NCBI GenBank assembly: GCA_016779585.1
Contig: JADHNI010000034.1
Coordinates: 1 to 41,060, forward strand
Reading direction: 5' to 3'
Source: Pseudomonadales bacterium
Lineage (GTDB): Bacteria; Pseudomonadota; Gammaproteobacteria; Pseudomonadales; Azotimanducaceae
DNA: 41,060 bases
Part shown: piece by piece, positions 34,201 through 41,060 of the stretch
Layout of the letters: every line of letters starts with the position of its first letter
Numbering within the stretch: position 1 is the stretch's first letter
Position numbers and translations under genes: made by a program
The notes under the pieces: model-generated
What the model was told of the DNA's origin: nothing
What the model saw: only the letters and a program-made list of their open reading frames with translations
Databases searched by the model: none

Positions 34201-34514
34201 GGCAGCTCAAACAGGGTGAACTGAGGCTCCGGGTGCAGTGGCCTTGGGGTTTGGCCATTGGGGTTAACTGTTTCGCCCATTCGCGAGATCTCACGCTCTG
34301 ATAACTCACGAATGGGAACGGGTTCACTGGCCAGCATCATTTTGAGGTGGTGACAGACCGCCTGTCCGGTTTCCCGCTTCTTCTGGGTCCGGCGCATTTT
34401 TCGAGCGGCTTCCATGGCAAGTGCAGAGTGATATTCACCGATTCGGTTTACCTCTGCGCTGTCAGTCGCCTTTGCTGTGTCGAATACTTCCACTCTTACT
34501 GCAGTTGAAGTCAT
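34197..34514 (-). CDS. Hypothetical protein, about 105 residues
   Basis: I do not recognise this protein. It begins MTSTAVRVEVFDTAKATDSA, continues with a basic helix (ALAMEAARKMRRTQKKRETG), a single Cys followed by two His (AVCHHLKMMLA), and ends QFTLFELP. No membrane segments or signal peptide are seen. The start at 34514 is favoured by a GGTGGAG ribosome site; a GTG at 34526 would add four residues. It lies between clpB and the flavoprotein gene on the same strand and could belong to either transcript. Confidence 0.55.
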   Translation of the reverse strand: MTSTAVRVEVFDTAKATDSAEVNRIGEYHSALAMEAARKMRRTQKKRETGQAVCHHLKMMLASEPVPIRELSEREISRMGETVNPNGQTPRPLHPEPQFTLFELP

Positions 34515-34583
34515 CTCTGTCTCCACCTGATTACTGGATGAATAAACAGTATCAATCTACTGGTTGTATGTACAGTACTTTTT

Positions 34584-37157
34584 TCACTTTTTTACAAAAG
34601 CGAGCTTTTCACCGTCCCGGCTGGCGACAATTTCGTCACCTGCCGTAAACTCCCCGGACAGAATAGCTTCTGCCAGCGGGTTCTCTACATACTGCTGGAT
34701 CGTCCTTTTCAGCGGTCTGGCACCGTATACCGGGTCATATCCGACATCGACCAGCAGTGCTACGGCATCGTCATCGAATACCAGGCAAACCTGTGATTCC
34801 TTGACGCGGGCCTGCAGGATCTGCAACTGAATCCTTGCAATTCCGGCCACCTGGTCTTTCTCCAGCGGATGAAACACGACAGCATCATCGATACGGTTAA
34901 TGAATTCCGGCCTGAACGCCGTCGATACGACATTCATCACCGCTGACTTCATTTCGTCATAGCTGGAATTTGCCATCGTCTGGATCAGGTCTGAGCCCAG
35001 GTTGGACGTCATGACCAGGACAGTGTTCTTGAAATCCACCGTGCGGCCGTGCCCATCCGTTAGTCGACCGTCATCCAGCACCTGCAGCAGGATGTTGAAT
35101 ACATCCGGGTGCGCTTTCTCGATTTCATCCAGCAGTACGACCGAATATGGTTTGCGCCTGACACTTTCTGTCAGGTAACCACCCTCTTCGTAACCGACGT
35201 ATCCCGGGGGCGCACCAATCAGTCGAGCGACAGAGTGCTTCTCCATGAACTCTGACATATCGATTCGCACCAGGGCATCTTCCGTATCAAAGAGGAACCT
35301 GGCCAGCGTTTTACAAAGCTCCGTCTTACCGACACCCGTCGGACCAAGAAACAGGAACGAGCCATTGGGTCGATTCGGGTCAGAGAGACCAGCGCGTGAG
35401 CGCCTGATTGCATTGGCCACCGCAGTCACGGCTTCATCCTGGCCAATGACCTGCTTATGCAGTTCTTCTTCCAGCGCGAGCAGCTTCGCTCGTTCACCTT
35501 CCATCATCTTGGACACGGGAATACCCGTCCACTTGGAAACCACTTCTGCGATCTCCTCATCCGTAACCCGGTTGCGCAGGAGCGTCATGCTCGATACATC
35601 AGTTTCCTGTGCGCTTTCGAGCTGGCGCTCCAGTTCCGGGATACGTCCGTACTGCAGCTCCGACATTCTTGTCAGGTCGCCGGCACGTTGCGCTGCCTCA
35701 AGTTCCAGCTTGGCTTCTTCAAGGTCTTCCTTCACCTGCTGGGCGCCATGCAGTGCCAGCTTTTCGGCGTTCCACACGCTTTCCAGGTCGGCATATTCCT
35801 TCTCGAGACCTTCAATATCGCCATCAAGCGCTTCGAGACGCTGGCGACTGCCCTCGTCTTCTTCATTCTTCAGCGCCTCTTTTTCAATTTTCAGCTGGAT
35901 CAGGCGACGCTCAAGCTTGTCCATCTCCTCAGGCTTGGAATCCATTTCCATACGGATCAGGCTCGCTGCCTCGTCAATCAGGTCAATGGCCTTGTCAGGC
36001 AGCTGGCGGTCAGAGATGTAACGATAGGAAAGCTGCGCGGCAGCGATAATCGCAGGGTCCGTGATATCCACACCGTGGTGGACCTCGTAGCGTTCCTTCA
36101 GGCCACGCAGGATCGCGATGGCGTCATCCACACTGGGTTCATTCACCTGCACTTTCTGGAAACGACGCTCCAGCGCGGCATCTTTTTCAATGTATTCGCG
36201 GTACTCATCGAGGGTCGTGGCACCCACACAGTGAAGTTCACCACGGGCCAACGCAGGCTTCAGCATATTGCCGGCGTCCATCGCACCTTCAGCTTTACCG
36301 GCACCCACCATGGTATGCAGTTCATCCACGAAGAGGATGACTCGCCCTTCTTCCTTTGCGAGTTCATTCAGCACAGCCTTGAGGCGTTCCTCGAATTCAC
36401 CTCGGAACTTGGCACCGGCAATCAGGGCACCCATATCCAATGCGAGAATTTTCTTGTCGCGCAGTCCTTCCGGGACCTCACCGTTCACAATACGTTGGGC
36501 CAGACCTTCAACAATGGCTGTTTTACCAACCCCAGGCTCGCCGATAAGCACCGGATTATTCTTGGTGCGCCGTTGCAGCACCTGGACGGTTCGACGGATT
36601 TCATCGTCACGGCCAATTACCGGGTCGAGCTTGCCCTGTTCGGCACGCTCAGTCAGGTTGACGGTGTACTTGTCCAGCGCCTGCCGGGTATCTTCAGCGT
36701 TCGGGTCGTTCACTTTTTCGCCACCACGCATCTGGTCAATCACACGCTTGAGGGATTCTTTCTGGACCTGAAGTTTCGCCAGCAGATCGCCAACACCACT
36801 CTTGTCTTCGGTGGCAGCCAGCAGCACCATCTCACTGGTAATAAACTTGTCGCCACTCTGCTGGGCCGCCTTGTCAGACAGGTTCAGCAATCGTGCGAGA
36901 TCCGGTGACATCTGCACGTCACCCAGGTTTTCCTGAATCTGGGGCAGGCGGTCTATCAGCTGAACCAGCTCTGCTTCCATGGCCGCCGTATCCACACCCA
37001 TCTGGCTGAGGATCGGGCGCACAGAGCCACCCTGCTGCCTCAATAACGCCTGCATGAGGTGTGCCGGCGCGAGGTGATGGTGATCACGCCCCACGGCAAT
37101 CGACTGTGCATCTGACAGGGCTTCCTGCAATTTCGCGGTAAATTTATCGATTCGCAC
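34584..37157 (-). CDS. clpB: ClpB disaggregase
   Basis: Hexameric AAA+ chaperone that works with DnaK to rescue aggregated proteins. The length, 857 residues, equals E. coli ClpB. The N-terminal Clp repeat domain starts [20 protein letters not shown]. The first AAA module has [13 protein letters not shown] (Walker A 206-213) and [14 protein letters not shown]. The coiled-coil M domain (about 400-530) is rich in Leu/Glu/Lys. The second module has [28 protein letters not shown] and TSNLGS, ending with [21 protein letters not shown] sigma-32-like promoter lies upstream. Confidence 0.98.
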   Translation of the reverse strand: MRIDKFTAKLQEALSDAQSIAVGRDHHHLAPAHLMQALLRQQGGSVRPILSQMGVDTAAMEAELVQLIDRLPQIQENLGDVQMSPDLARLLNLSDKAAQQSGDKFITSEMVLLAATEDKSGVGDLLAKLQVQKESLKRVIDQMRGGEKVNDPNAEDTRQALDKYTVNLTERAEQGKLDPVIGRDDEIRRTVQVLQRRTKNNPVLIGEPGVGKTAIVEGLAQRIVNGEVPEGLRDKKILALDMGALIAGAKFRGEFEERLKAVLNELAKEEGRVILFVDELHTMVGAGKAEGAMDAGNMLKPALARGELHCVGATTLDEYREYIEKDAALERRFQKVQVNEPSVDDAIAILRGLKERYEVHHGVDITDPAIIAAAQLSYRYISDRQLPDKAIDLIDEAASLIRMEMDSKPEEMDKLERRLIQLKIEKEALKNEEDEGSRQRLEALDGDIEGLEKEYADLESVWNAEKLALHGAQQVKEDLEEAKLELEAAQRAGDLTRMSELQYGRIPELERQLESAQETDVSSMTLLRNRVTDEEIAEVVSKWTGIPVSKMMEGERAKLLALEEELHKQVIGQDEAVTAVANAIRRSRAGLSDPNRPNGSFLFLGPTGVGKTELCKTLARFLFDTEDALVRIDMSEFMEKHSVARLIGAPPGYVGYEEGGYLTESVRRKPYSVVLLDEIEKAHPDVFNILLQVLDDGRLTDGHGRTVDFKNTVLVMTSNLGSDLIQTMANSSYDEMKSAVMNVVSTAFRPEFINRIDDAVVFHPLEKDQVAGIARIQLQILQARVKESQVCLVFDDDAVALLVDVGYDPVYGARPLKRTIQQYVENPLAEAILSGEFTAGDEIVASRDGEKLAFVKK

Positions 37158-37192
37158 GATGATTTTTCCTATTTTGTTCGAGATTAATCACT

Positions 37193-37220
37193 TAGTGGGG
37201 CCAATTAAGGTCGATTCAAC
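37193..37220 (-). promoter_or_regulatory. Sigma-32 (RpoH)-like heat-shock promoter for clpB
   Basis: On the minus strand GTTGAAT (core 37214-37219) is followed after 13 bases by CCCCACTA (37193-37200), close to the RpoH consensus CTTGAAA-N(11-16)-CCCCAT. It lies 36 bases before the clpB start, the correct distance and direction. ClpB is a classic heat-shock gene. Confidence 0.65.
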
Positions 37221-37290
37221 CGCAATTTTCCCTAAAATAGGCGGTTTCGAGTCCATCGGGACCCCATCCATCAAAGAATTGACCTGAATC

Positions 37291-37686
37291 ATGACTGAGC
37301 AATATTTCGACAAGGCAGAGAACACAGGCTTTAAACACCTTATAAACGCCACACGATTTTCGCTTGAAGGCCTGCGAAGCGCCGTGGAACGCGAATCCGC
37401 ATTTCGCCAGGAACTGCTGATGTTCCTGCTGGTACTGCCATCAGGTGCCTGGTTTGCAGAATCCCTGGGTATCTTCGTTGCCCTGCTGTGTGCCTGTTTC
37501 CTGGTTCTGACAGTGGAGCTTCTGAACTCGGGTATTGAAGCCTCCGTCGACCGGGTCGGTATGGAACACAACGACATGGCAAAGCTGGCTAAAGACTATG
37601 GCTCAGCCGCAGTCATGATGTCCCTTTTTATCGTTGCAGCCATCTGGGCCTACATCGTCTTCAACGGTTTCATTCCGCCACGCTGA
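37291..37686 (+). CDS. dgkA: Diacylglycerol kinase
   Basis: Small inner-membrane kinase that recycles diacylglycerol to phosphatidic acid. The 131-residue protein has an N-terminal amphipathic helix, three membrane helices (about 44-62, 65-83, 106-126), and the signature ELLNSGIEASVDRVG (usually ELLNSAIEAVVDR) with the catalytic Glu, plus AKDYGSAAVMMSL. It diverges from clpB and precedes greB by 10 bases. Confidence 0.94.
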   Translation: MTEQYFDKAENTGFKHLINATRFSLEGLRSAVERESAFRQELLMFLLVLPSGAWFAESLGIFVALLCACFLVLTVELLNSGIEASVDRVGMEHNDMAKLAKDYGSAAVMMSLFIVAAIWAYIVFNGFIPPR

Positions 37687-37696
37687 CCTGCCCCAC

Positions 37697-38188
37697 ATGA
37701 GTCAGAAGTTTTACATCACTCCTGACGGCGCCAAGAAGCTACGCGACGAACTGAACGGACTCTGGCGGGTCACCCGTCCCGAAGTGACAAAGCAGGTCAG
37801 TGAAGCCGCCGCATTGGGTGACCGCAGTGAAAACGCCGACTACATCTACGGCAAGAAACGCCTGCGCGAAATCGACAAGCGCATACGTTATCTCACCAAA
37901 CGCCTGGACAACCTGGAAATTGTTGATCGACTGCCCGACGATCAGGAGAAGGTTTATTTTGGCGCCTGGGTTCGCCTGGAAAACGAGGATGGGGAAATCT
38001 CTGAGCTGCGTATCGTCGGCTCCGATGAATTCGATCCGAAGCTGGGCTGGATCAGCCTTGAGTCACCCATGGCTCGCTCCCTGCTGGGCAAAAACAAGGA
38101 GACGTCCATTTATGTAAACCTGCCCGATGGCGAGGCAGAGTTCTATATCGTGGACGTCAGCTATACGCCATTTGAGGAGGCCGGATGA
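37697..38188 (+). CDS. greB: Transcription elongation factor GreB
   Basis: Rescues backtracked RNA polymerase by stimulating cleavage of the transcript 3' end. From ATG 37697 it has 163 residues. The coiled-coil tip carries the acidic residues ALGDRSENADYIYGKK (Asp42, Glu45), followed by RLREIDKRIRYLTKRLDNLE, typical of GreB rather than GreA. The C-terminal FKBP-like domain contains WISLESPMARSLLGK. The stop overlaps the hisC start as ATGA. Confidence 0.96.
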   Translation: MSQKFYITPDGAKKLRDELNGLWRVTRPEVTKQVSEAAALGDRSENADYIYGKKRLREIDKRIRYLTKRLDNLEIVDRLPDDQEKVYFGAWVRLENEDGEISELRIVGSDEFDPKLGWISLESPMARSLLGKNKETSIYVNLPDGEAEFYIVDVSYTPFEEAG

Positions 38189-39294
38189 GCTTCGAGCGCG
38201 ACAACCTCAGGAAGATGACGGGTTATGCCAGCGGTGAGCAACCGGAAGACCCGAAAACCATCAAACTGAATACCAATGAAAACCCCTATCCTGCATCAAC
38301 ACGGGTGCGCGACGTGCTGGACCAATTCGACGTGGAAAGTCTTCGGCGATATCCACCTGCCACCTCGATCGGGTTTCGACAGGCTGCGGCAGAGCTTCAC
38401 GGTGTCAACCCGGAAAACATCATTGCGACTCGTGGCGGCGATGAGCTGCTGAGACTGGTCATCACCACCTTCGTGGATCCAGGCGAGAGGATCGGCATGT
38501 CCTACCCGACTTATTCCCTTTATCCGGTGCTTGCGCAGATCCAGGATTGCCCGACCTTTGAGGTGCCGCTAAATGACGACTGGTCGGTGCCGGAAAACTT
38601 CGCCGCCGAAATGAACAACGCCGGTGTGAAGCTCACTTTCCTGGTGAATCCTCATGCGCCCAGCGGGCACCTCGTACCCGCAGAGCAGATAACACAACTC
38701 GCGCAGCAACTGGACTCCATCCTGTTGCTGGATGAAGCCTACATCGATTTCACCGGAGAGAAAGCCACGTCACCGGCACTCGCGGTTGCCAGCAACAATG
38801 TGATCATCCTGCGCACCCTGTCGAAGGGATATTCCCTGGCCGGCCTGCGTTTTGGTTACGGCATTGGTCCTGAATCCCTGATTGAGCCGATGATGACGAA
38901 AACCCGCGACAGCTATAACCTGGACGGCATCAGCCAGCAGGTTGCCGAGGCTGCCCTTCGGGATCAGGAACATGCACGTAAATCCTGGAAAAAAGTGATC
39001 TCGGAACGGACTCGCGTCCAGTCAGCGCTGGCAGAGATGGGGTTTATCGTTCCCGACAGTCACACCAACTTCCTGCTGGCCACCGTACCTCTGGGAAAAA
39101 GGCCCGCTGAGGAAGAACGTGTTGAAGAAATGGACAACGCTGAAACGCTATACAAAAAACTGAAGGAAAGGCATATTCTTGTCCGATATTTCAATGCACC
39201 CCGCATGCAGGACAAACTCCGAATCAGCATCGGGACACCTGAGGAAAACGATCGATTGCTGAACGCAATCCGGGAAATCTATGGTAGTCGCTGA
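38185..39294 (+). CDS. hisC: Histidinol-phosphate aminotransferase
   Basis: PLP enzyme of histidine synthesis converting imidazole-acetol phosphate to histidinol phosphate. It is a 369-residue fold-type I protein with LNTNENPYP, RYPP, TRGGDELLRLV, NPHAPSG (155-161, a variant of NPNxPTG), Asp183 in LLLDEAYIDF, the PLP Lys214 in TLSKGYSLAGLRFGYG, and the C-terminal phosphate-site Arg in LRISIG. It stands outside a his operon, coupled to greB by a four-base overlap, so it could be a second HisC or an aromatic aminotransferase. Its end overlaps the DUF2244 gene by 14 bases. Confidence 0.88.
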   Translation: MSFERDNLRKMTGYASGEQPEDPKTIKLNTNENPYPASTRVRDVLDQFDVESLRRYPPATSIGFRQAAAELHGVNPENIIATRGGDELLRLVITTFVDPGERIGMSYPTYSLYPVLAQIQDCPTFEVPLNDDWSVPENFAAEMNNAGVKLTFLVNPHAPSGHLVPAEQITQLAQQLDSILLLDEAYIDFTGEKATSPALAVASNNVIILRTLSKGYSLAGLRFGYGIGPESLIEPMMTKTRDSYNLDGISQQVAEAALRDQEHARKSWKKVISERTRVQSALAEMGFIVPDSHTNFLLATVPLGKRPAEEERVEEMDNAETLYKKLKERHILVRYFNAPRMQDKLRISIGTPEENDRLLNAIREIYGSR

Positions 39295-39757
39295 GATCGA
39301 CGACAACAGCCGCACCGGCATTATTATCCTGCGCCCTAACAACTCGTGGAGCTGGCGCGCCAACGTGTTGTTCCTGTCAGTGTTGATGGGTGTATCCATG
39401 TCGATCGCCTTCGGTTTCCTCCTGGCAGGTGCCTGGGTCGTCCTGCCTTTCTCGTTGCTGGAAATGGCCGTGGTTGCCTACTGCATCTACTACTGCGCGA
39501 AACAGTGTGCCCGACAGGAAGTGATCATTGTTTCAGACTACGAGGTGCGCATTGAACGCGGGGTTCGTGAGCCGAATCAGCAGGAAACCTTCCAGCGCAT
39601 GTGGGCCAAGTTCTTCGTTGAATCACCACGCCACCCCTGGGACCCTGTGTCTCTGTTCATTCGCAGTCACGGAAAGGAGTCAGAGATTGGCAGCTTTCTC
39701 AGCCGCCGCGACAAGCACAACCTGGTCTCCATGCTGAAGCGGGTTGTACCGGCCTGA
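39281..39757 (+). CDS. DUF2244-type small membrane protein
   Basis: A 158-residue protein with two adjacent transmembrane helices (about residues 28-50 and 52-71), a short N-terminal strand (GIIILRPNNSWSW), and a C-terminal cytoplasmic portion with SDYEVRIERG and SLFIRSHGKESEIGSFLSRR. This matches DUF2244, a family of unknown function. The gene overlaps hisC by 14 bases and converges with tesB with a single-base gap. Confidence 0.8.
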   Translation: MVVAEIDDNSRTGIIILRPNNSWSWRANVLFLSVLMGVSMSIAFGFLLAGAWVVLPFSLLEMAVVAYCIYYCAKQCARQEVIIVSDYEVRIERGVREPNQQETFQRMWAKFFVESPRHPWDPVSLFIRSHGKESEIGSFLSRRDKHNLVSMLKRVVPA

Positions 39758-39758
39758 T

Positions 39759-40613
39759 TCAGCTGCGCGCAACGCGCATCAAACCTTCCTGGGCGACAGA
39801 GCCAATCAGCCTGCCATCTTCGGTGAACATGGTGCCGCGATTAAAACCGCGTGATCCTGCCGCTGCCGGGCTGTCCATCGCAATGAGGATCCACTCATCA
39901 AAACGAAATTCACGGTGGAACCAGAGGGCATGGTCGAGACTGGCGGTCATCAGGCCGGTCATCCAGGACATACCGTGAGGCAGCGTCGTGGTACTCAGCA
40001 GCCCCATGTCGGAAGCATAAGCCAGCAAGCACTGGTGCTGGTGGATCTCGTCACTGAGCTTCTTCTTTGACCGAAACCAGATGTGCTGGACCGGCTCACG
40101 CTTTTCCGGCCGGAGGTAGTTCACATCTTCCACCCGTTTCATTTCTATGGGACGGTCACGCTTCATCATTTTCATCTGTTCAGGCGTCATGATCGGCTTG
40201 AGCGCCTCGAACCGCTCCTCCTCACTGGGGAGGTCATCGGGATGCGGGACGTCAGGCATATCTACCTGGTGAGAAAGACCTTCTTCAAACACCTGGAAGG
40301 ACGCGGACATGTTAAAAATCGCCTCACCTTTCTGGATCGCCACAACCCGGCGGGTCGTAAAGCTCCGACCGTCACGAATACGATCTACCTCATAGATGAT
40401 CGGCATCTTCGGGTCACCCGAGCGCAGAAAGTAACCATGCAGTGAATGACAGTGCCGGTCTTCCACGGTGCGCAGCGCCGCAATCAGCGCCTGGCCAATC
40501 ACCTGGCCACCAAATAACCTCGGTGTGCCGAAATCCTCGGACATACCGCGAAAAAGGTTGGTTTCAATCTGCTCGAGATCCAGATGCTCGAGTACGGAGT
40601 CGATCAGCGTCAT
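39759..40613 (-). CDS. tesB: Acyl-CoA thioesterase II
   Basis: Hydrolyses medium and long acyl-CoAs. The 284-residue double-hotdog protein has FRGMSEDFGTPRLFGGQVIG, then QALIAALRTV, HSLHGYFLRSGDP, YEVDRIRDGRSFTTRRVVAI and FNMSASFQ in the first domain. LAYASDMGLLSTTTLPHG, then SLDHALWFHREFRFDEWILI is in the second, with the catalytic Asp/Thr/Gln region ending GSVAQEGLMR. Length equals E. coli TesB. Confidence 0.96.
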   Translation of the reverse strand: MTLIDSVLEHLDLEQIETNLFRGMSEDFGTPRLFGGQVIGQALIAALRTVEDRHCHSLHGYFLRSGDPKMPIIYEVDRIRDGRSFTTRRVVAIQKGEAIFNMSASFQVFEEGLSHQVDMPDVPHPDDLPSEEERFEALKPIMTPEQMKMMKRDRPIEMKRVEDVNYLRPEKREPVQHIWFRSKKKLSDEIHQHQCLLAYASDMGLLSTTTLPHGMSWMTGLMTASLDHALWFHREFRFDEWILIAMDSPAAAGSRGFNRGTMFTEDGRLIGSVAQEGLMRVARS

Positions 40614-40637
40614 TCAGATACCGCTCTGCTGAAAAGC

Positions 40638-40922
40638 TCAGGAGGTTAACGCTTTTCGAAACCAGATGCGATTGTCTTCAAGTTGTTCCTGCGGTTCGAT
40701 ATCAAACACCTGGTATCCCTCGCTGAGCAGCAGCATCAACATGTTATAGAACACACCCTTCCCCAGCTCATAACCGAGCTTGAAGCCAAGGAGTTCACCC
40801 GCGTCTTCTGCCACCAGTCCATACCACCGTCGGCTGGCGAGCCTCTCCTGAAACACCTCGATGGGATAAGGCGTTCTGAACTCTTCGATCCTGGCATTTA
40901 CAGAATGTAGTTCTTCAATGTC
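40638..40922 (-). pseudogene. GNAT acetyltransferase remnant, 5' cut by an insertion sequence
   Basis: The frame is open from the insertion-sequence end and reads IEELHSVNARIEEFRTPYPI, then FQERLASRRWYGLVAEDAGE, LLGFKLGYEL, and NMLMLLLSEGYQVFDIEP, ending at 40638. This looks like the N-terminal and C-terminal parts of a GNAT acetyltransferase. The first 5' codons are missing at the IS boundary, and no start remains before a GTG at 40856. The central acetyl-CoA-binding part that should lie between GYEL and NMLML is absent (about 50 residues), replaced by GKGVFY. It is therefore doubly damaged. Exact family is not certain. Confidence 0.7.
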
Positions 40923-41060
40923 TGATACGGCCTAGGTTTCCTAGACACTTCCATTCTTCATAAAGTAACGCTGCTCATAGACCGTTGGCGCTACTCGATT
41001 GTTGTGAGTATGACGACGTTTTGGGTTGTAGAACAACTCTATGTATTCGAATATTGCATG
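40923..41060 (-). mobile_element. IS3-family insertion sequence, end only (runs off the window)
   Basis: Base 40923 starts TGATACGGCCTAGGTTTCCT, a plausible IS3-type terminal repeat (5'-TGA), and the region beyond encodes the end of an OrfB transposase. A small palindrome CTAGG-TTT-CCTAG lies at 40932-40944. The other end and any target duplication are outside the window. Confidence 0.8.
40941..41060 (-). CDS. IS3-family transposase OrfB, C-terminal 39 residues
   Basis: Read from the right edge, the frame gives HAIFEYIELFYNPKRRHTHN, then NRVAPTVYEQRYFMKNGSV, and a TAG stop. The FEYIExFYNxxRRH motif followed by xxPxxYE is the standard C-terminus of IS3-family DDE transposases (rve domain). 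The start lies outside the window. Confidence 0.9.
   Translation of the reverse strand, partial: HAIFEYIELFYNPKRRHTHNNRVAPTVYEQRYFMKNGSV

Noticed and set aside
35457..36908. A 483-codon open frame antisense to clpB
   Set aside because: Composition is typical of a frame mirrored from a GC-biased gene, no domains are recognisable, and clpB on the other strand is complete and highly conserved.
1..41060. CRISPR arrays, tRNA or rRNA genes, prophage or toxin-antitoxin systems
   Set aside because: No regularly spaced repeats, no cloverleaf-like or rRNA sequence and no phage or toxin families were recognised.

Overview
The window is a compact, mostly single-copy chromosomal segment from a Gammaproteobacterium. 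The main evidence is gene order: pilZ-holB-tmk-mltG-fabF-acpP-fabG-fabD-rpmF-yceD, then maf, rluC, rne and murB, then kdsB-ycaR-lpxK/msbA-exbD-exbB. This closely follows the order known from Pseudomonas and relatives. Genus and family cannot be fixed from the sequence alone. A selenoprotein and a mesaconyl-CoA module would fit a marine lineage, but that is inference.

Layout. (1) 1-6863: the 3' part of galE, facing a six-gene minus-strand unit: a three-subunit xanthine-dehydrogenase-family molybdenum hydroxylase (FAD, 2Fe-2S and Mo subunits), a MoaD/ThiS-like sulfur carrier ending in Gly-Gly, a membrane-anchored propeller-like protein, and galK. (2) 6992-7749: a small unknown gene and a GNAT acetyltransferase. 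(3) 7779-14877: the fatty-acid synthesis, DNA replication and cell-wall operon, without plsX, fabH or pabC. (4) 14943-20600: maf, rluC, a structured 428-base leader, rne and murB. (5) 20708-23560: an insertion into the conserved order, holding an SDR dehydrogenase, a palindromic repeat/terminator, a UGSC-family selenoprotein read through an in-frame UGA with a convincing SECIS-like hairpin, and a thioredoxin-like partner protein. (6) 23557-28543: the lipopolysaccharide export operon, in which msbA and lpxK form one 975-codon frame and kdsB appears to start at AUA. (7) 28659-34514: a tightly overlapping operon with 2-methylfumaryl-CoA isomerase and hydratase (Mct/Mch), a D-threonine-aldolase-like PLP enzyme, a zinc-type CDF exporter and a 2-hydroxyglutarate-oxidase-like flavoprotein. 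(8) 34584-40613: clpB behind a sigma-32-like promoter, then dgkA, greB, hisC, a DUF2244 protein and tesB. (9) 40638-41060: an acetyltransferase remnant cut by an IS3-family element that runs off the right edge.

How the genes work together. Most of the window is housekeeping: acyl chains are built by the Fab proteins, CMP-Kdo is made by KdsB, and lipid A is phosphorylated and flipped by the LpxK and MsbA activities. The accessory parts are the molybdenum hydroxylase unit, the selenoprotein pair coupled to the LPS operon, and the Mct/Mch carbon-assimilation operon. The selenoprotein with its partner and the MsbA-LpxK fusion are the most unusual items. No RNA genes or CRISPR arrays were recognised, and the selenium-insertion genes (selA, selB, selC, selD) are not in the window.
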